DNA of 64,000 bases, from the NCBI RefSeq assembly GCF_037975245.1, contig NC_092570.1:4062001-4126000 (forward strand), written 5' to 3'. Source of the DNA: Apostichopus japonicus. Lineage: Eukaryota > Echinodermata > Holothuroidea > Aspidochirotida > Stichopodidae. Positions 11,536-22,028 of this stretch are shown piece by piece (position 1 is the first letter of the stretch; each line of letters begins with the position of its first letter). A program made the position numbers and the translations under genes. The notes under the pieces were generated by a model, which was given only the letters and a program-made list of their open reading frames with translations, did no database searches and was not told where the DNA came from.

Positions 11536-14500
11536 CTAGAATGCTGGCAGTCCGCGAATATATGTGTCGAGTTTCTCTTTGAACAGTTCACTCTTAATCG
11601 GGGCGTTCAACGAGCAGAGCGGATTTTTCACTACGTATTCCACGTATATCTGGGAACGAAATTGACGGACAAGTATGTGAAATTATAAATTTCCCAAATA
11701 TGTGATGGATTCCTTTACTGCAAATTAAATGATCTCATTACATATTATTTTATTACACTTAAAGGAATAATTCTGGTTGATATATTGGTCAATTTTAAGA
11801 AAATTTAACGAAGAAGTAGAAACTGATACCATCGCACGTTAATTGTACTTTCACCAAACAAAGTGATATCTTTAAGTCAACATGAATGTAATAATAAACA
11901 CATTCCACATTGCCAGGGAGGATTAAAACAAAACAATTGATACAAACTTTGTTATATATTGTTCTTCATATTGTAACAGAAGCCACACCAAATTAAAAAA
12001 AATAAAAAGACATTTCTCCTCTGATATTTTTGTTTTTGGCTTACCACAATCAAACTACTATTGTACTTTTGAAGAAATTTATGTTTTAAATTTTGTTTGT
12101 GACAGTTGCCCTGATCAAGAAAGCTATCCAGGTTTATTTTCAAGTTTTTATTTTCAAGATCTAATTTCAGGGAATAATGAAACTGTAGGCTAGTTGGTTA
12201 TAATAAGTATCTTATCCATAAAGTTGGAAAATGGGGTAGTGGACAATCATCCATCATATTTTGTAATTTTTGGGGGAAACCTTCTCTTCCCCCTCCCTTC
12301 CCTTATACACCACCCTCTAATGCAGTTATCTGCATATACCTCTAATATTACCTCAATGTGGATGGTCAAGGCTAGAACAAACCCAAAACAGCAATGCATA
12401 TAGAAATAAAAATGTTTGTACAATTCTTTTAAGGTGAAAAGTTGGTTTGAATAAATACTCACAGAATTATAAGTATATTGCAAACTTTCCCTCAGTGATT
12501 CCACATTCAGACTTGTATTGAGGACAAACTTCAGACCGCTGGGAGGCTCAAAGAAATGCAGTTTGTAAAAATTGGTGTTGAAATTTGTGAATCCATCTTT
12601 GCTGATTTTGAAAATGTATTTAAGGAAGATAAATTGATCCATCAGAAAGTGTGAAGCAAAACAAAGCACTATTGACCTAAAAAAAGATTTCAAGATACGG
12701 ATTGTGGTCCTTCCCCCCCCCCCCCTCTATCACCACCAGATATTGAGACAAACTAGCCCCATCCAAACACCAATAGGGAGTGATGATGATCAGCACGGAC
12801 GCAGAGAGCTTTTCTGAGATGGTGGAGACGAAACCAGTCGGATCAAATCGAAGATGACGTCCCACAGAGGCTGAATACAGTCATACCACAACAAATTCGT
12901 CGCTGTTATCAAACCCAGATATTGTGACTGTCATCAAGAGCCTCTGTCGCATAGATCAACAGTATTCGTGAGACATTGGACGATATTGCCAGTGCTGAAT
13001 TTTCCAAGTGACCTTCGTCTTTTTACAAGTGGGGTGATTTACGTAATGTCCCGACAGCTCAAAAGTAGGGGGATATGTCCCCCTGTCCCCCTCCCTCCCC
13101 CAAGGTTTCTACACCCATGATGATCAGAAAAAGATGAGAAGCAAAGAAACCGAGCATTAACATCGTTAAACAATGATATCTGTTCTGAGAGAGATTTCCA
13201 GACGTAGAGCCATCAGTTAGTGACTCTCTTTCAATTCCACTCACCCCAACCCTACCTCCACTTCCCTCTCTCCAACTCTGTAAACGTACTTTCAAGTCCA
13301 ATTAAAGGACTGATTAAAAAATCTGCATTATTTGTATGACCTAAAACGTACTCAACGGCATTTTTTGTCCGAAGTTGCAAATTCCACTGACAGATGTATG
13401 ATGGGGATGAACTTTTATGGAACAGCCAGAGCCAAATGAAAACTTCATAAAGGCGGGGGGTATGGCTCTTGGGTCGTGGAAGGTACTGGGGGAGGGGTCT
13501 GGTTCCTTCCCAAGAAAAAAAAAAGTTGTAAGTCCATGATGCATTCTGAGGTATACTTAGGCTATAAAATGAGGTCGGTACTTACAGTAGATGTTCATGC
13601 AAGGTTGGGATATAAATACTCTTGATACTTTTGTGTGTGGAGTTGAAAAGGGACTGAACACCCATATTTATGGTCTAATTCTTCACTACATCATTACAAG
13701 CTTTAATGTTTTCCGAAAAGGATACAAATCTACTGGTGACATTCGACTGACAAATACCCACATTCCATTTCCAATAACATTCAATTAGACACTAAAGCCA
13801 TGTACAAAGTCTATATTATTACTGTAATATTTCATCTGATGCAAGAAAGATTAGTTAAATGGTAATTACCTAGATATCACTTCATGAACACTGAGGGATA
13901 AACTTTTGAGAAATGTTATAGGTTCCCTGCAAGTAAAAACATCTGTTACAGTACAGTACCAAGACTTTCGGCCATACATTTCTACACCATGGTGATGCTT
14001 CAATGTTTTAAGAAAAAGGATACAAATCTACTGGTGACATTCGACTGACAAATGATTTGATGGAAAATATTAGGCCGTACATCAGCTTGAATTCCTGAAC
14101 GTGAAAAGATCAAAGAAAATGGAAGAAAAATGATACGGTATAACTTGTGACAAAATGAAGAGAAAAGACAAATATTCCAAAGAGTTTGAAGGAGAAGGAG
14201 CTGACATTTACATTTATACCTGACACCCTGTGAATTTCTTTGCTTTACATTTAATTATTACTATTTTGATAAATCAAGAGATCTTTCTTGCTGTCTGGTA
14301 GTATCAAGCAGTTTCAGATGAACCTTGCACAATGGTTTATTTTGTAATTAATTATGAAATGTAAACTACAGTAACGACTCCAACCATTAACATATATATC
14401 TATCTGAAATTTGACAAGATCTGCTTGGATTATCGCTTAGTGTGGAGCTACTTGATACTTTTACCTAAGTCTTTCATAATTTAATTTCTCTCTGTTGAAA

Positions 14501-14748
14501 TACCAACAACTTATTTGAAAGTTAGTGAATTGCTTTGTATAACCTTTCAGACGAGGAAAAGAATACAGTATCATTTTGAAACATTTACGGAACAAAATAC
14601 ACGTCAAAGAAGAAAACAAATAAATAACGTGAAGTAAGAGAAATTCTACCTCTTCCTGTGGCATTCCCGAACTTTTGTTTCTCTGCCATTCCTGGTAGAA
14701 TAGGCACGTTCCATTCCGGTCGAATATGTACATGTTGTAGATTGTCAT
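11536..14748 (-). CDS. TRAPPC1: TRAPPC1 (Bet5), TRAPP vesicle-tethering complex subunit, complete, 4 exons
   Basis: Exons in transcript order: 14748-14650, 14094-14024, 12601-12463, 11649-11536 (stop TAG 11538-11536). The 423 nt encode 140 aa (human about 145), with phases 0, 2, 0 agreeing across junctions. Exon 1 starts MTIYNMYIFDRNGTCLFYQE, the first strands of the longin-like fold. Exon 2 carries FKLMYGLIFSIKSF and RMSPVD; exon 3 KDGFTNFNTNFYKLHFFEPP; exon 4 IYVEYVVKNPLC and ends DTYIRGLPAF. All four match animal TRAPPC1 along its length. TRAPPC1 is a core subunit of TRAPP complexes, which act as Rab1/Ypt1 exchange factors at ER-Golgi and Golgi membranes. Every acceptor is AG; the exon 2 donor (GTATCC) is weak. 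The start lies about 3.1 kb head-to-head from RPP38. Intron 2 holds a partial copy of exon 2 (13726-13755), which lacks the acceptor and first two-thirds of the exon, so the 14024-14094 copy is taken as real. Confidence 0.95.
13665..13756 (-). repeat. Partial duplicate of TRAPPC1 exon 2 and its donor, in intron 2
   Basis: The sequence around 13703-13756 is almost identical to 13999-14053, which spans the last 30 nt of TRAPPC1 exon 2 (encoding SRMSPVD) and its GTATCC donor; similarity decays toward 13665. The duplicate lacks the exon 2 acceptor and the first 41 nt of the exon, so it cannot act as a complete exon. It lies about 298 bp downstream in the transcript. Confidence 0.85.
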
Positions 14749-16747
14749 TTTTCAGGTAAAAGCCAGTCTGTAATCTGACAAACTTTGAAAAGAAAAATTT
14801 ACATATTTGAATAGATATATATATATATTAATATCTTGATCAAATCATCTTGTAAATCTTGTGCAAGTATTCAGTGTATGGGCAATATGTGTTGAAAAAA
14901 AGCTTGGCATATAATTCTTCTATTTACCAGGTATGCACAATGTCAGACTCTGACACATGCAGGTAGGCCTAGGAAAATATCAACAGAAATGGTCTCTTTA
15001 ACAATGCATAGCATAGGCTAGACCAAAATTTCTATTCATGTATATAATAAGAAACAGACATAACAGATAAAAATCCAACGACATCAGCATCATATAGAGT
15101 TCTGTAAAAAGTCAGTATTGAACTGTTACTTGTATGTCACATGTGAGCCAAATAGATTAGTATTTGTAGTGTAGCACATGGATGAAAACACAAGAGGTTG
15201 TGTTAGAGTATAGTCCATGGACCTATTGTAATGCAGTTTCAGAGATTTGATCACGGTAATGGAAAGTAACCCAAGCATGAAAATGTGCTAGCAAGTTTCC
15301 TAATATTTTTTTTCACAAACAAAAAACAATGATGTAAATTTGTAAGGCATATATACATCCAAATCAAATGCTTTATTTCTTTTGTGACATTGGCTTACTT
15401 ACCTCTAGCTAGACTGTTATTTGTGTGAGTCCCATGTAAATAAAGAAAGAAATATCCCCATTTATTCTTTCTAAATATGTCTAATTGTACTTGGTATATA
15501 TTTCTACTGAAACAAAGGATAGTATTGAAATTCATTCAAGACACATTCTGTTGTATTAAAGTATACTGCATCATAATATGTCCTGCTATATTTCAAGAAG
15601 CTACTGCAATAGAAATTGCCCAGTTTCATTAAAAAAAAAAATTTAAATGAAGAAAATTATGTGCATGCTGGTAGCATATATTGCAATGTCTAGATATGTA
15701 GAAAAAAGAGCAATTTATTGGTAAACTTTGCCAGTTCAAGTCTTAACTAAGTGCATCAAAATTGGACTAACCGTGCTTTAACCATGGTTCACAATTCAAT
15801 CAAGGGTCACAGTAACATTAAACAAATTTGGACCGATGAGAGTTCTCAATTCACTTCAATGACAATCTTGGCAACCCTTGGGAGGATTGATTCTTCAAAG
15901 TTTATCTCTTACCAATACTGGAGTATTGCAGCCTTTGAGATTTATTACGGTGAGGTTCATGCACAGAGTTGGGCTAGGATCAACGGGGTCACCTCCTATA
16001 TATTTTCAGTTTGGGGGTCGTGTCATTCCGCCATTGGTACATTCCACCATAGAAAATGTGCTCTTTTTGCATAGACAAAGTGCCATTTCGCCATGTTAAC
16101 ATTTTCTACCACTTGTGATTGTGATCACTCTAGTGCGTTTATGCTGGTGAATTCCATCTTTAGGCTATGCATGGTATTTTTGGTGTATTTTCATATTACA
16201 TTAATCAGGTTCATTCGACTGGAATAAGTCATTTATAACTTTACATCATGTCTACCTTTGAATATTTGACCTTACACCATTACTAACATCAGACTTAAAA
16301 TGTATACATTGTTACTTACTGTTAGCAAATTTCGCTGAAGTGGTATGGTATTGCTATTAGTAACTAGTACTACTTGGACAGAGACGTACGCATAGGTCTA
16401 TGTTAATAATTAGTCGGTGAGAATTTTTCACTCAGCGATGTGCTTGCTACAAATATATATAAAATGGTATGGAATTTAATGACTCCGTTAGCTTACAATT
16501 CCTTCAATAAAAATAACCTTGAGTCTTCGTAACGGAAACCAGTTTCGCAAGCCTCCAAACTGTATAAATTTCACCTTCCGTCATCAGTTAGTGTCACCTT
16601 CATTCTATTTCAGACCATGTATGTATGGAACGCCAAAACCGACAAAAATGCTTCAAAAATGTACGTAAACCTAAGTCATTATGTGAAACTATGATTGTGG
16701 CACAATCAATCGCTTACTGAGCTGCTTCCCAAAGGTGGAGCAGAGTT

Positions 16748-17368
16748 TTAAAGGCATTGAAGACTCGCCCCAAACCGCGTGCGGTCATCTGAAAAAGTTA
16801 ACTTTCTGTTGCTTGTAAGTGACGTTTTGTTCGTGTCGCTACAAAATGCAGACAGTAATGAAACGTGATACCTTGTTATCTTTAGCTGGTAGAGATGTCA
16901 ATCGCTGTATCGTTTATACACTGTGCTCATAGGCGTAGGAGGCGGGGGGCTGGGGGCTGCAGCCCCCCAACCAAAAATTGTTGTGAAAATTCGGGCAATA
17001 TGCTGATAATTTTTCGGGCACCTACTGAAAAAAAAAAATTTGCAATGTGTTTTTCAATGGTTAAACTGATATTATTATTATCATTATTATTGTAACGACC
17101 TCCACAATAATTATAACCAATATGGAAGGGTAATAACACGGAAAATGATTGTATGTGTTTGGGATGTGATGTAATAACCGATGAACGTCTATATGATATG
17201 CACATTAACATGTTGAACGCGCACGGAGCGCGCAAAAAATTTGGTTATATTTTTCGGGCAAGTCGTTGCAGCCCCCCCCCCCCCCCCAAATCAAATTAGG
17301 CTCGTACGCCTATGATTTTGATGTGGGTATTGACCGCAGCTGTTTGTACTGACTGTACTGACTGTACG
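16748..17368. mobile_element. TTAA-type MITE family A, copy 1, interrupted by a second MITE
   Basis: It starts TTAA|AGGCATTGAAGACTCGC at 16748 and follows copies 2 and 3 through CAGACAGTAATGAAACGTG and GATACCTTGTTATCT. It is then split by the 16928-17314 element and resumes with GTGGGTATTGACCGCAGCTG. The right third and right terminus of the family are missing. No transposase is encoded. Confidence 0.8.
16928..17314. mobile_element. GC-rich MITE nested inside MITE family A
   Basis: Termini CATAGGCGTAGGAGGC (left) and CATAGGCGTACGAGCC (right, reverse complement) enclose 387 bp. The inner arms are GGGGGCTGCAGCCCCC on the left and a 16-base C run on the right. Uninterrupted relatives of the host MITE at 19163-19537 and 21671-22028 join the flanking words directly, which proves insertion. 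Confidence 0.8.
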
Positions 17369-17670
17369 TGAGGTTAATGGGGTTAAAACGAAGTCTGTTC
17401 TCCTATCTTCTTTTTATAAGGGAGGGGGCGGGGGAATCCTGAGATGCCCGAATAAAATCAAGAGACAGGGAATTATTGTTGTGACTTCCGGCTGGGTATC
17501 ATCAAGTGCGACATGAGTAGCTCCTGACTATTTCTCCTGGAGTTTCGTTGACTTCATTTTTACACCCCCCCCCCCCCCGATGTGCGTCACGAAATATGAA
17601 AATGAAAGAACTTTTCGACGTACATCCCGCTGCCTTAATAAGTCCGGTGAATGAATCTGGTAATAAATCT

Positions 17671-17754
17671 GAATCCTGGGATGCATCCTGGGATGAATCT
17701 TGTGATGAATCCTGTGATGAATCCTGTGATGAATCCTGTGATGAATCCTGGGAT
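17671..17754. repeat. 12-bp microsatellite (GATGAATCCTGT)n
   Basis: About seven units of GATGAATCCTGT, with GGG variants at the ends. Because 12 is a multiple of 3, each of its frames stays open, producing apparent DESC or NPVM repeat peptides that are not a gene. It lies within 210 bp upstream of the RPP38 start codon. Confidence 0.85.
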
Positions 17755-17880
17755 AGCTTCAGGTTGGTACTACATAGTAGTCTACCTTGGTCTGACAGCC
17801 CGTAGCCCTAGCACAGTGATGCTGGTAGAATAAATGTCACCAAAGAAGTATTTTCAAATATTAGCATTAAGGTATTGAAG

Positions 17881-20800
17881 ATGATGGCTGTAGCAACAGT
17901 TCCAACTGGATCAAGAACCATACGCAATGCTAATAAATTACGGAACACATTGGCGTCACCATATGCATTCAACATCCATTGGTAAGACAATTCATGCACA
18001 TGTGAGTGTCAGAGTAGCCCTAAGCTGGAATATCTTGTCTAGGGGTGCATGTAGCCCCAAAGTTAACTGCATTGTTAGCAAAGTTTGGGAACATTTTGAC
18101 ACAGGGAGGTATCAAAGAGAGAAATACATTATACAAGGCAAACGATTACTGTAGAAGTTTTGGTTTTATGCAATCTATAATGAAGGTACAGATTAACAGC
18201 CCTTGAATAATAAGACCTACGTGTGATATCATGAAGTGTAACATATTGGATGAGTGTTTTAAAAGCACTCTCTGATAACTGGTACTTGGTAGGCTAGCTT
18301 GTATTGTATTAATGTTAAATGGCCAGTGAAGTTTATAAAGTGTGTATCAGATATGTACAGTACTAACACCAGTCACAGGACATTTAATGGTAAATAGATC
18401 TTCTGAGTGTGTAAGTCATACTTCTTTTGAGTTTTGTCAATCATTCTGAAATGAAATATGAACTAATGAATGTTGTGAAATGTTCACATACATTAATTTC
18501 CTTTTTGTTGGAGCTGTCACACATGCACTTCAGTGTTATAAACCACTAGCCTAGACTAAAAGTGGTTATCCAGCCTTACTTCAAGGGAGAATTTGTTTAC
18601 TAGGTTTATGTACTACATTTCTAATTTTCTTTTTGAATCATCACCAATAACTATTTAAGCAAATTGCTCACAATTATTTTTGACATTAAATATACATGTT
18701 GCAGATATATATTAGTTGAGATCAGGATGATATGCATAAAATGTAATCACACATGGAAAACTTTCACATTTTTATGTTTTTTTTTCTCGTAGGGTACAAC
18801 TACCAAATCATGTTGAGTCTGAAATTTTGATGAGTTTAGAGAGGTAAGATATTTTAAAGGTTCTACATAGGCCAATAAGTTATTCTTGAACTGCCAAATT
18901 AATTAATTGATATTCCTAGTGATATTTAACATCTTTGAAACCATCAGCAAAACTTATAACTGAATATTATAAATGAGGCACAAATCCCTAACCATCATCA
19001 CTGGCCTATGTGATAGAGATAACTGTCATGGACGACTTCCCGAAAACAGCTCAAATCTGATCCATGCAACATCGATGAGTTAGGTTCTAAGCCATTTGAT
19101 GAGATGACACAATCCAGCTATGTTCCACCATCTTAATATTCATAAACTTGGCAAGTCAGTACTTAAAGGGTGTGAAGACTTGCGCAAAAAGAAACGTCTA
19201 ATGACGATAATCTTACCTAGTTTCGAATGAGGTGTAACAGAAGTGTTAGACACCACCATCGATCCCAGAAAATACACACACACAGCTTGCTACCATCGGT
19301 AATTAGACACTAGTGTACAGTCAGTTCATACAGCTGCGGTCAATACCCACAGCACTGTGTGCAAACGATTCAGCAATGGACATCTCAGGTCCAGCTAAAG
19401 ATGACAAGGTATCACGTTTCATTACTGTACTGTTTGCATTTTGTAGCGACACGAACAAAACGTCACTTGCAAGCAACAGAAAGTTAACTTATTCAGATGG
19501 CCGCACACGGTTTGGGGCGAGTCTTCAATGCCTTTAAGTAATATTGCTCTATGTAAGAAAGAGAGTTTAATTTCCACAAATTTTTACCCAGGTTGTGCAA
19601 CATGAAGGAAATTTATTAGTCATTCTGCAGGTGAAGTTAAATAATGCTAAGTCAAGATCCGTTGGAATTTTTTACCTTAAAAGGAGAATTATGAAAAATG
19701 TACTGTATGATCATGATTGAACTCATGTCAAATTGGACAATTTATTTTTCCTTCCCCAGGATGTTCACAGACCTACCTCCATTCGCTTCTGTCAAAACTC
19801 TGGGCCAAAAGAGGAAAAGAGGAGAGGATGTTGAGGGGGATGATGAAAATAGGGCTATTGTTAAAGCTTTAAGGTGAGTAATGTAGTACTAGACTAAAAG
19901 TTGGTTGGTGTCATAGCTTCGAGGAACTGCAGTAGGAGTTTCTAGAAATGTGAACGCAAATGACAAATCATTTTAATTAAATTACCAGCATATAAAGTTT
20001 AAGGTGACTATACAGTACTTGCAGAATTTTAAGATTATCATTCATTAGAAAGATGGCTTGAGAGAAAAAGTGTTGAAATTTCATATTGCAACACAAGAGA
20101 CCAAAATAATAGAATAAAAACAAAGGAAAGAAAAGAGGTACAGTAAGGTATTCTGGTGTTGTGATATTCACGATTAAAATATTTGCAATGATTAGATGTC
20201 CTGTAAGGCTAGTAACTAAATTATGACATGATCTCCCCCAGTCAAAACATTGTTGTTGATATTAACCCATTGTGTTAGAAGCTCTAATAACTCAAACAAC
20301 CCCCCCCCCCAACCTCTGTAGCATTTAACATGCCTATCACTCATTGTGAATCAAATGTCATGTAAAATGGTATACTTTACGGAAGGTTACTCTTGCATTG
20401 ATTAGCATAATTAGACACCTGTCACCCCACTATAATTGCACTCTTTCCTTCCTGCAGATCTCTCATGGTTGTCGGTATAAATCAAGTGACAAAGTGTTTA
20501 GAGACAGGCCAACTTGAAGCAGTGGTACTTAACAAGCCAAACTCTGCTGAAGCAGTGTTAACAGATCATCTCAAGGTTCTGAGTGCAACCAGGAACACTC
20601 CTGTTTGCGTGCTACCAGAGATGAGAGAGCGACTTCGCAAACCTATGAATATACATTGCGTGTCCGTGATCGGTTTCAAGGTAACAAATTTACAGCCAAA
20701 CAATATGTGTCATAAATGAACTGACCCGACAATGTTAATATTTATTTTCATTCGTGGAATTGGGATTGAAGGTTTGTAACAAATATAGGCATGTGGATGG

Positions 20801-21512
20801 ATTGCAATAGGAAGTTACATTAAAAAAGGATGAAATAGTTAGTCACACTGAACCGTTTGAGCAAAATGGTATATATATAAAACATTAACTTTGTTAATCT
20901 GAAGAAGTGAAGAGCCGGAATTTTTGGTATTTATAAAGACAAACAGAAATAGATGTTACTCCACCTGTTTGGTCTGAAAATGTGTGAAATGTCTTAAATG
21001 TTACATTATGTTTCATTGTAGCGGCTCATTTTTGGGGGTTTTATTTTTTTCTTTGACAGAAAACCTCTCAGTGTCCAGCAAACTTAACAGAAGCAACATT
21101 CCAGAATATCGTTAGATTGGTTCAGAGAATACGAGAGGTAACATCTATCATAGTGTTACCATGGTTACACACAGAAGATGAACTCATGAGAAAGGTAGGA
21201 GAGCTAACAGAGAGAGTGTTTCCGAACGGAGTAAATAAACTCACATCCGAAGAAATGCCAGGAGTGAAAATCGTTTCAAACGACAGCAAGAAACGAAAAC
21301 TGGATGACGGTTCCGAGCCGGCAAAGAAAGTCAAAGTGGACCACGTACTGGAGAGTCCTTTCGCAGCCGAAGAGGCAACGGTCTCAAAGGAGAGCCGGAA
21401 TGCGACGAGGTCGATAAAACAGAGCATGAAATATCATACTGCTAATATCATGCACATCATAAAAGGAGACAAAACAAAAAAGAAATTGAGGAAGAAAGAT
21501 GCAAGGAAGTGA
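17881..21512 (+). CDS. RPP38: RPP38, ribonuclease P/MRP protein subunit p38, complete, 5 exons
   Basis: Exons 17881-17981, 18793-18843, 19760-19873, 20458-20680 and 21060-21512 (stop TGA 21510-21512) join with consistent phases into 942 nt, 313 aa (human 283). The start is the first of two adjacent ATGs after an in-frame stop at 17809. Exons 1-2 give SPYAFNIHWVQLPNHVESEI, like the conserved N-terminal segment of p38. Exons 3-5 encode an L7Ae/L30e-type RNA-binding domain: SLMVVGINQVTKCLE, then VLSATRNTPVCVLPEM, then TSIIVLPWL. The basic C-terminal tail has nuclear-localisation-like runs (SKKRKLDDG, PAKKVKVD) and ends KKKLRKKDARK. L7Ae-family p38 binds kink-turn RNA in nuclear RNase P and RNase MRP, which process pre-tRNA and pre-rRNA. 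Intron 2 contains a TTAA-flanked MITE (19163-19537); another copy lies 160 bp past the stop, probably in the 3' UTR. It is tail-to-tail with PEX1. Confidence 0.93.
19163..19537. mobile_element. TTAA-type MITE family A, copy 2, in RPP38 intron 2
   Basis: TTAA at 19163-19166 and 19534-19537 flanks a 367-bp body, inverted relative to copies 1 and 3. The right end reads AGGCATTGAAGACTCGC in reverse complement; the left end is the divergent partner AGGGTGTGAAGACTTGCGC. The TTAA duplication points to the piggyBac-like superfamily (inference). Confidence 0.82.
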
Positions 21513-21670
21513 CACTTATCAAGAACAGTTCGAGGTAGAAAATGAAACTTTAATAACGTAGATAAGACTGGCTTGGAGAAGGTGCTATTTTCTTGGTGGA
21601 AAGCTGTGAAAGATAGTTTCTGTAAAGGGAGTCCTACCAACCTGTGTTTTGCACCCAAAAAAAGGAAGAT

Positions 21671-22028
21671 TTAAAGGCATTGAAGACTCGCCCAAAACCG
21701 TGTGCTGCCTCTGAAAAAAGTTAAATTTCCGTTGCTTGCAAGTGAAGTTTCTTTCTTGTCGCTACAAAATGCAGACAGTAATGAAACGTGATACCTTGTT
21801 ATCTAGACCTGAGATGTCCATGGCTGCTATGTACACTGTGTTGTGGGTATTGACTGTAGCTGCATGTATTGACTGTACACTGTTGTCTAATTACCGATGG
21901 TAGCAAGCTGTGTGTGTATTTTCTGGGATCGATGGTGGAGTCGAACAATTTTGTTACACCTCATTCGAAACTAGGTCAGATAACCGGCATGAGACGTTAC
22001 TTTGTGCGCGGGTCTTCACTCTCTTTAA
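21671..22028. mobile_element. TTAA-type MITE family A, copy 3, just after RPP38
   Basis: TTAA at 21671-21674 and 22025-22028. The left terminus is AGGCATTGAAGACTCGC; the right terminus in reverse complement is AGAGAGTGAAGACCCGCGC. It matches copy 2 in reverse orientation along its whole length. Lying 160 bp past the RPP38 stop, it is probably within the 3' UTR. Confidence 0.82.

Larger units (their letters stand above)
14749..17880. other. Head-to-head intergenic region TRAPPC1/RPP38
   Basis: About 3.1 kb between the two divergent start codons. The middle is plain AT-rich DNA. The RPP38 side holds nested MITEs (16748-17368) and a 12-bp microsatellite (17671-17754). No TATA box or initiator could be assigned with confidence. 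Confidence 0.6.

Noticed and set aside
12602-12693. N-terminal extension of the TRAPPC1 exon 3 frame (FASHFLMDQFIFLKYIF)
   Set aside because: It does not match TRAPPC1. A proper AG acceptor at 12602-12603 and the phase from exon 2 give the conserved FKDGF junction.
17548-17805. Plus-strand open frame encoding a DESC repeat peptide
   Set aside because: It is a 12-bp microsatellite; the period keeps frames open by arithmetic, and there are no conserved flanks.
21122-21427. Minus-strand 101-codon open frame
   Set aside because: Antisense to RPP38 exon 5.
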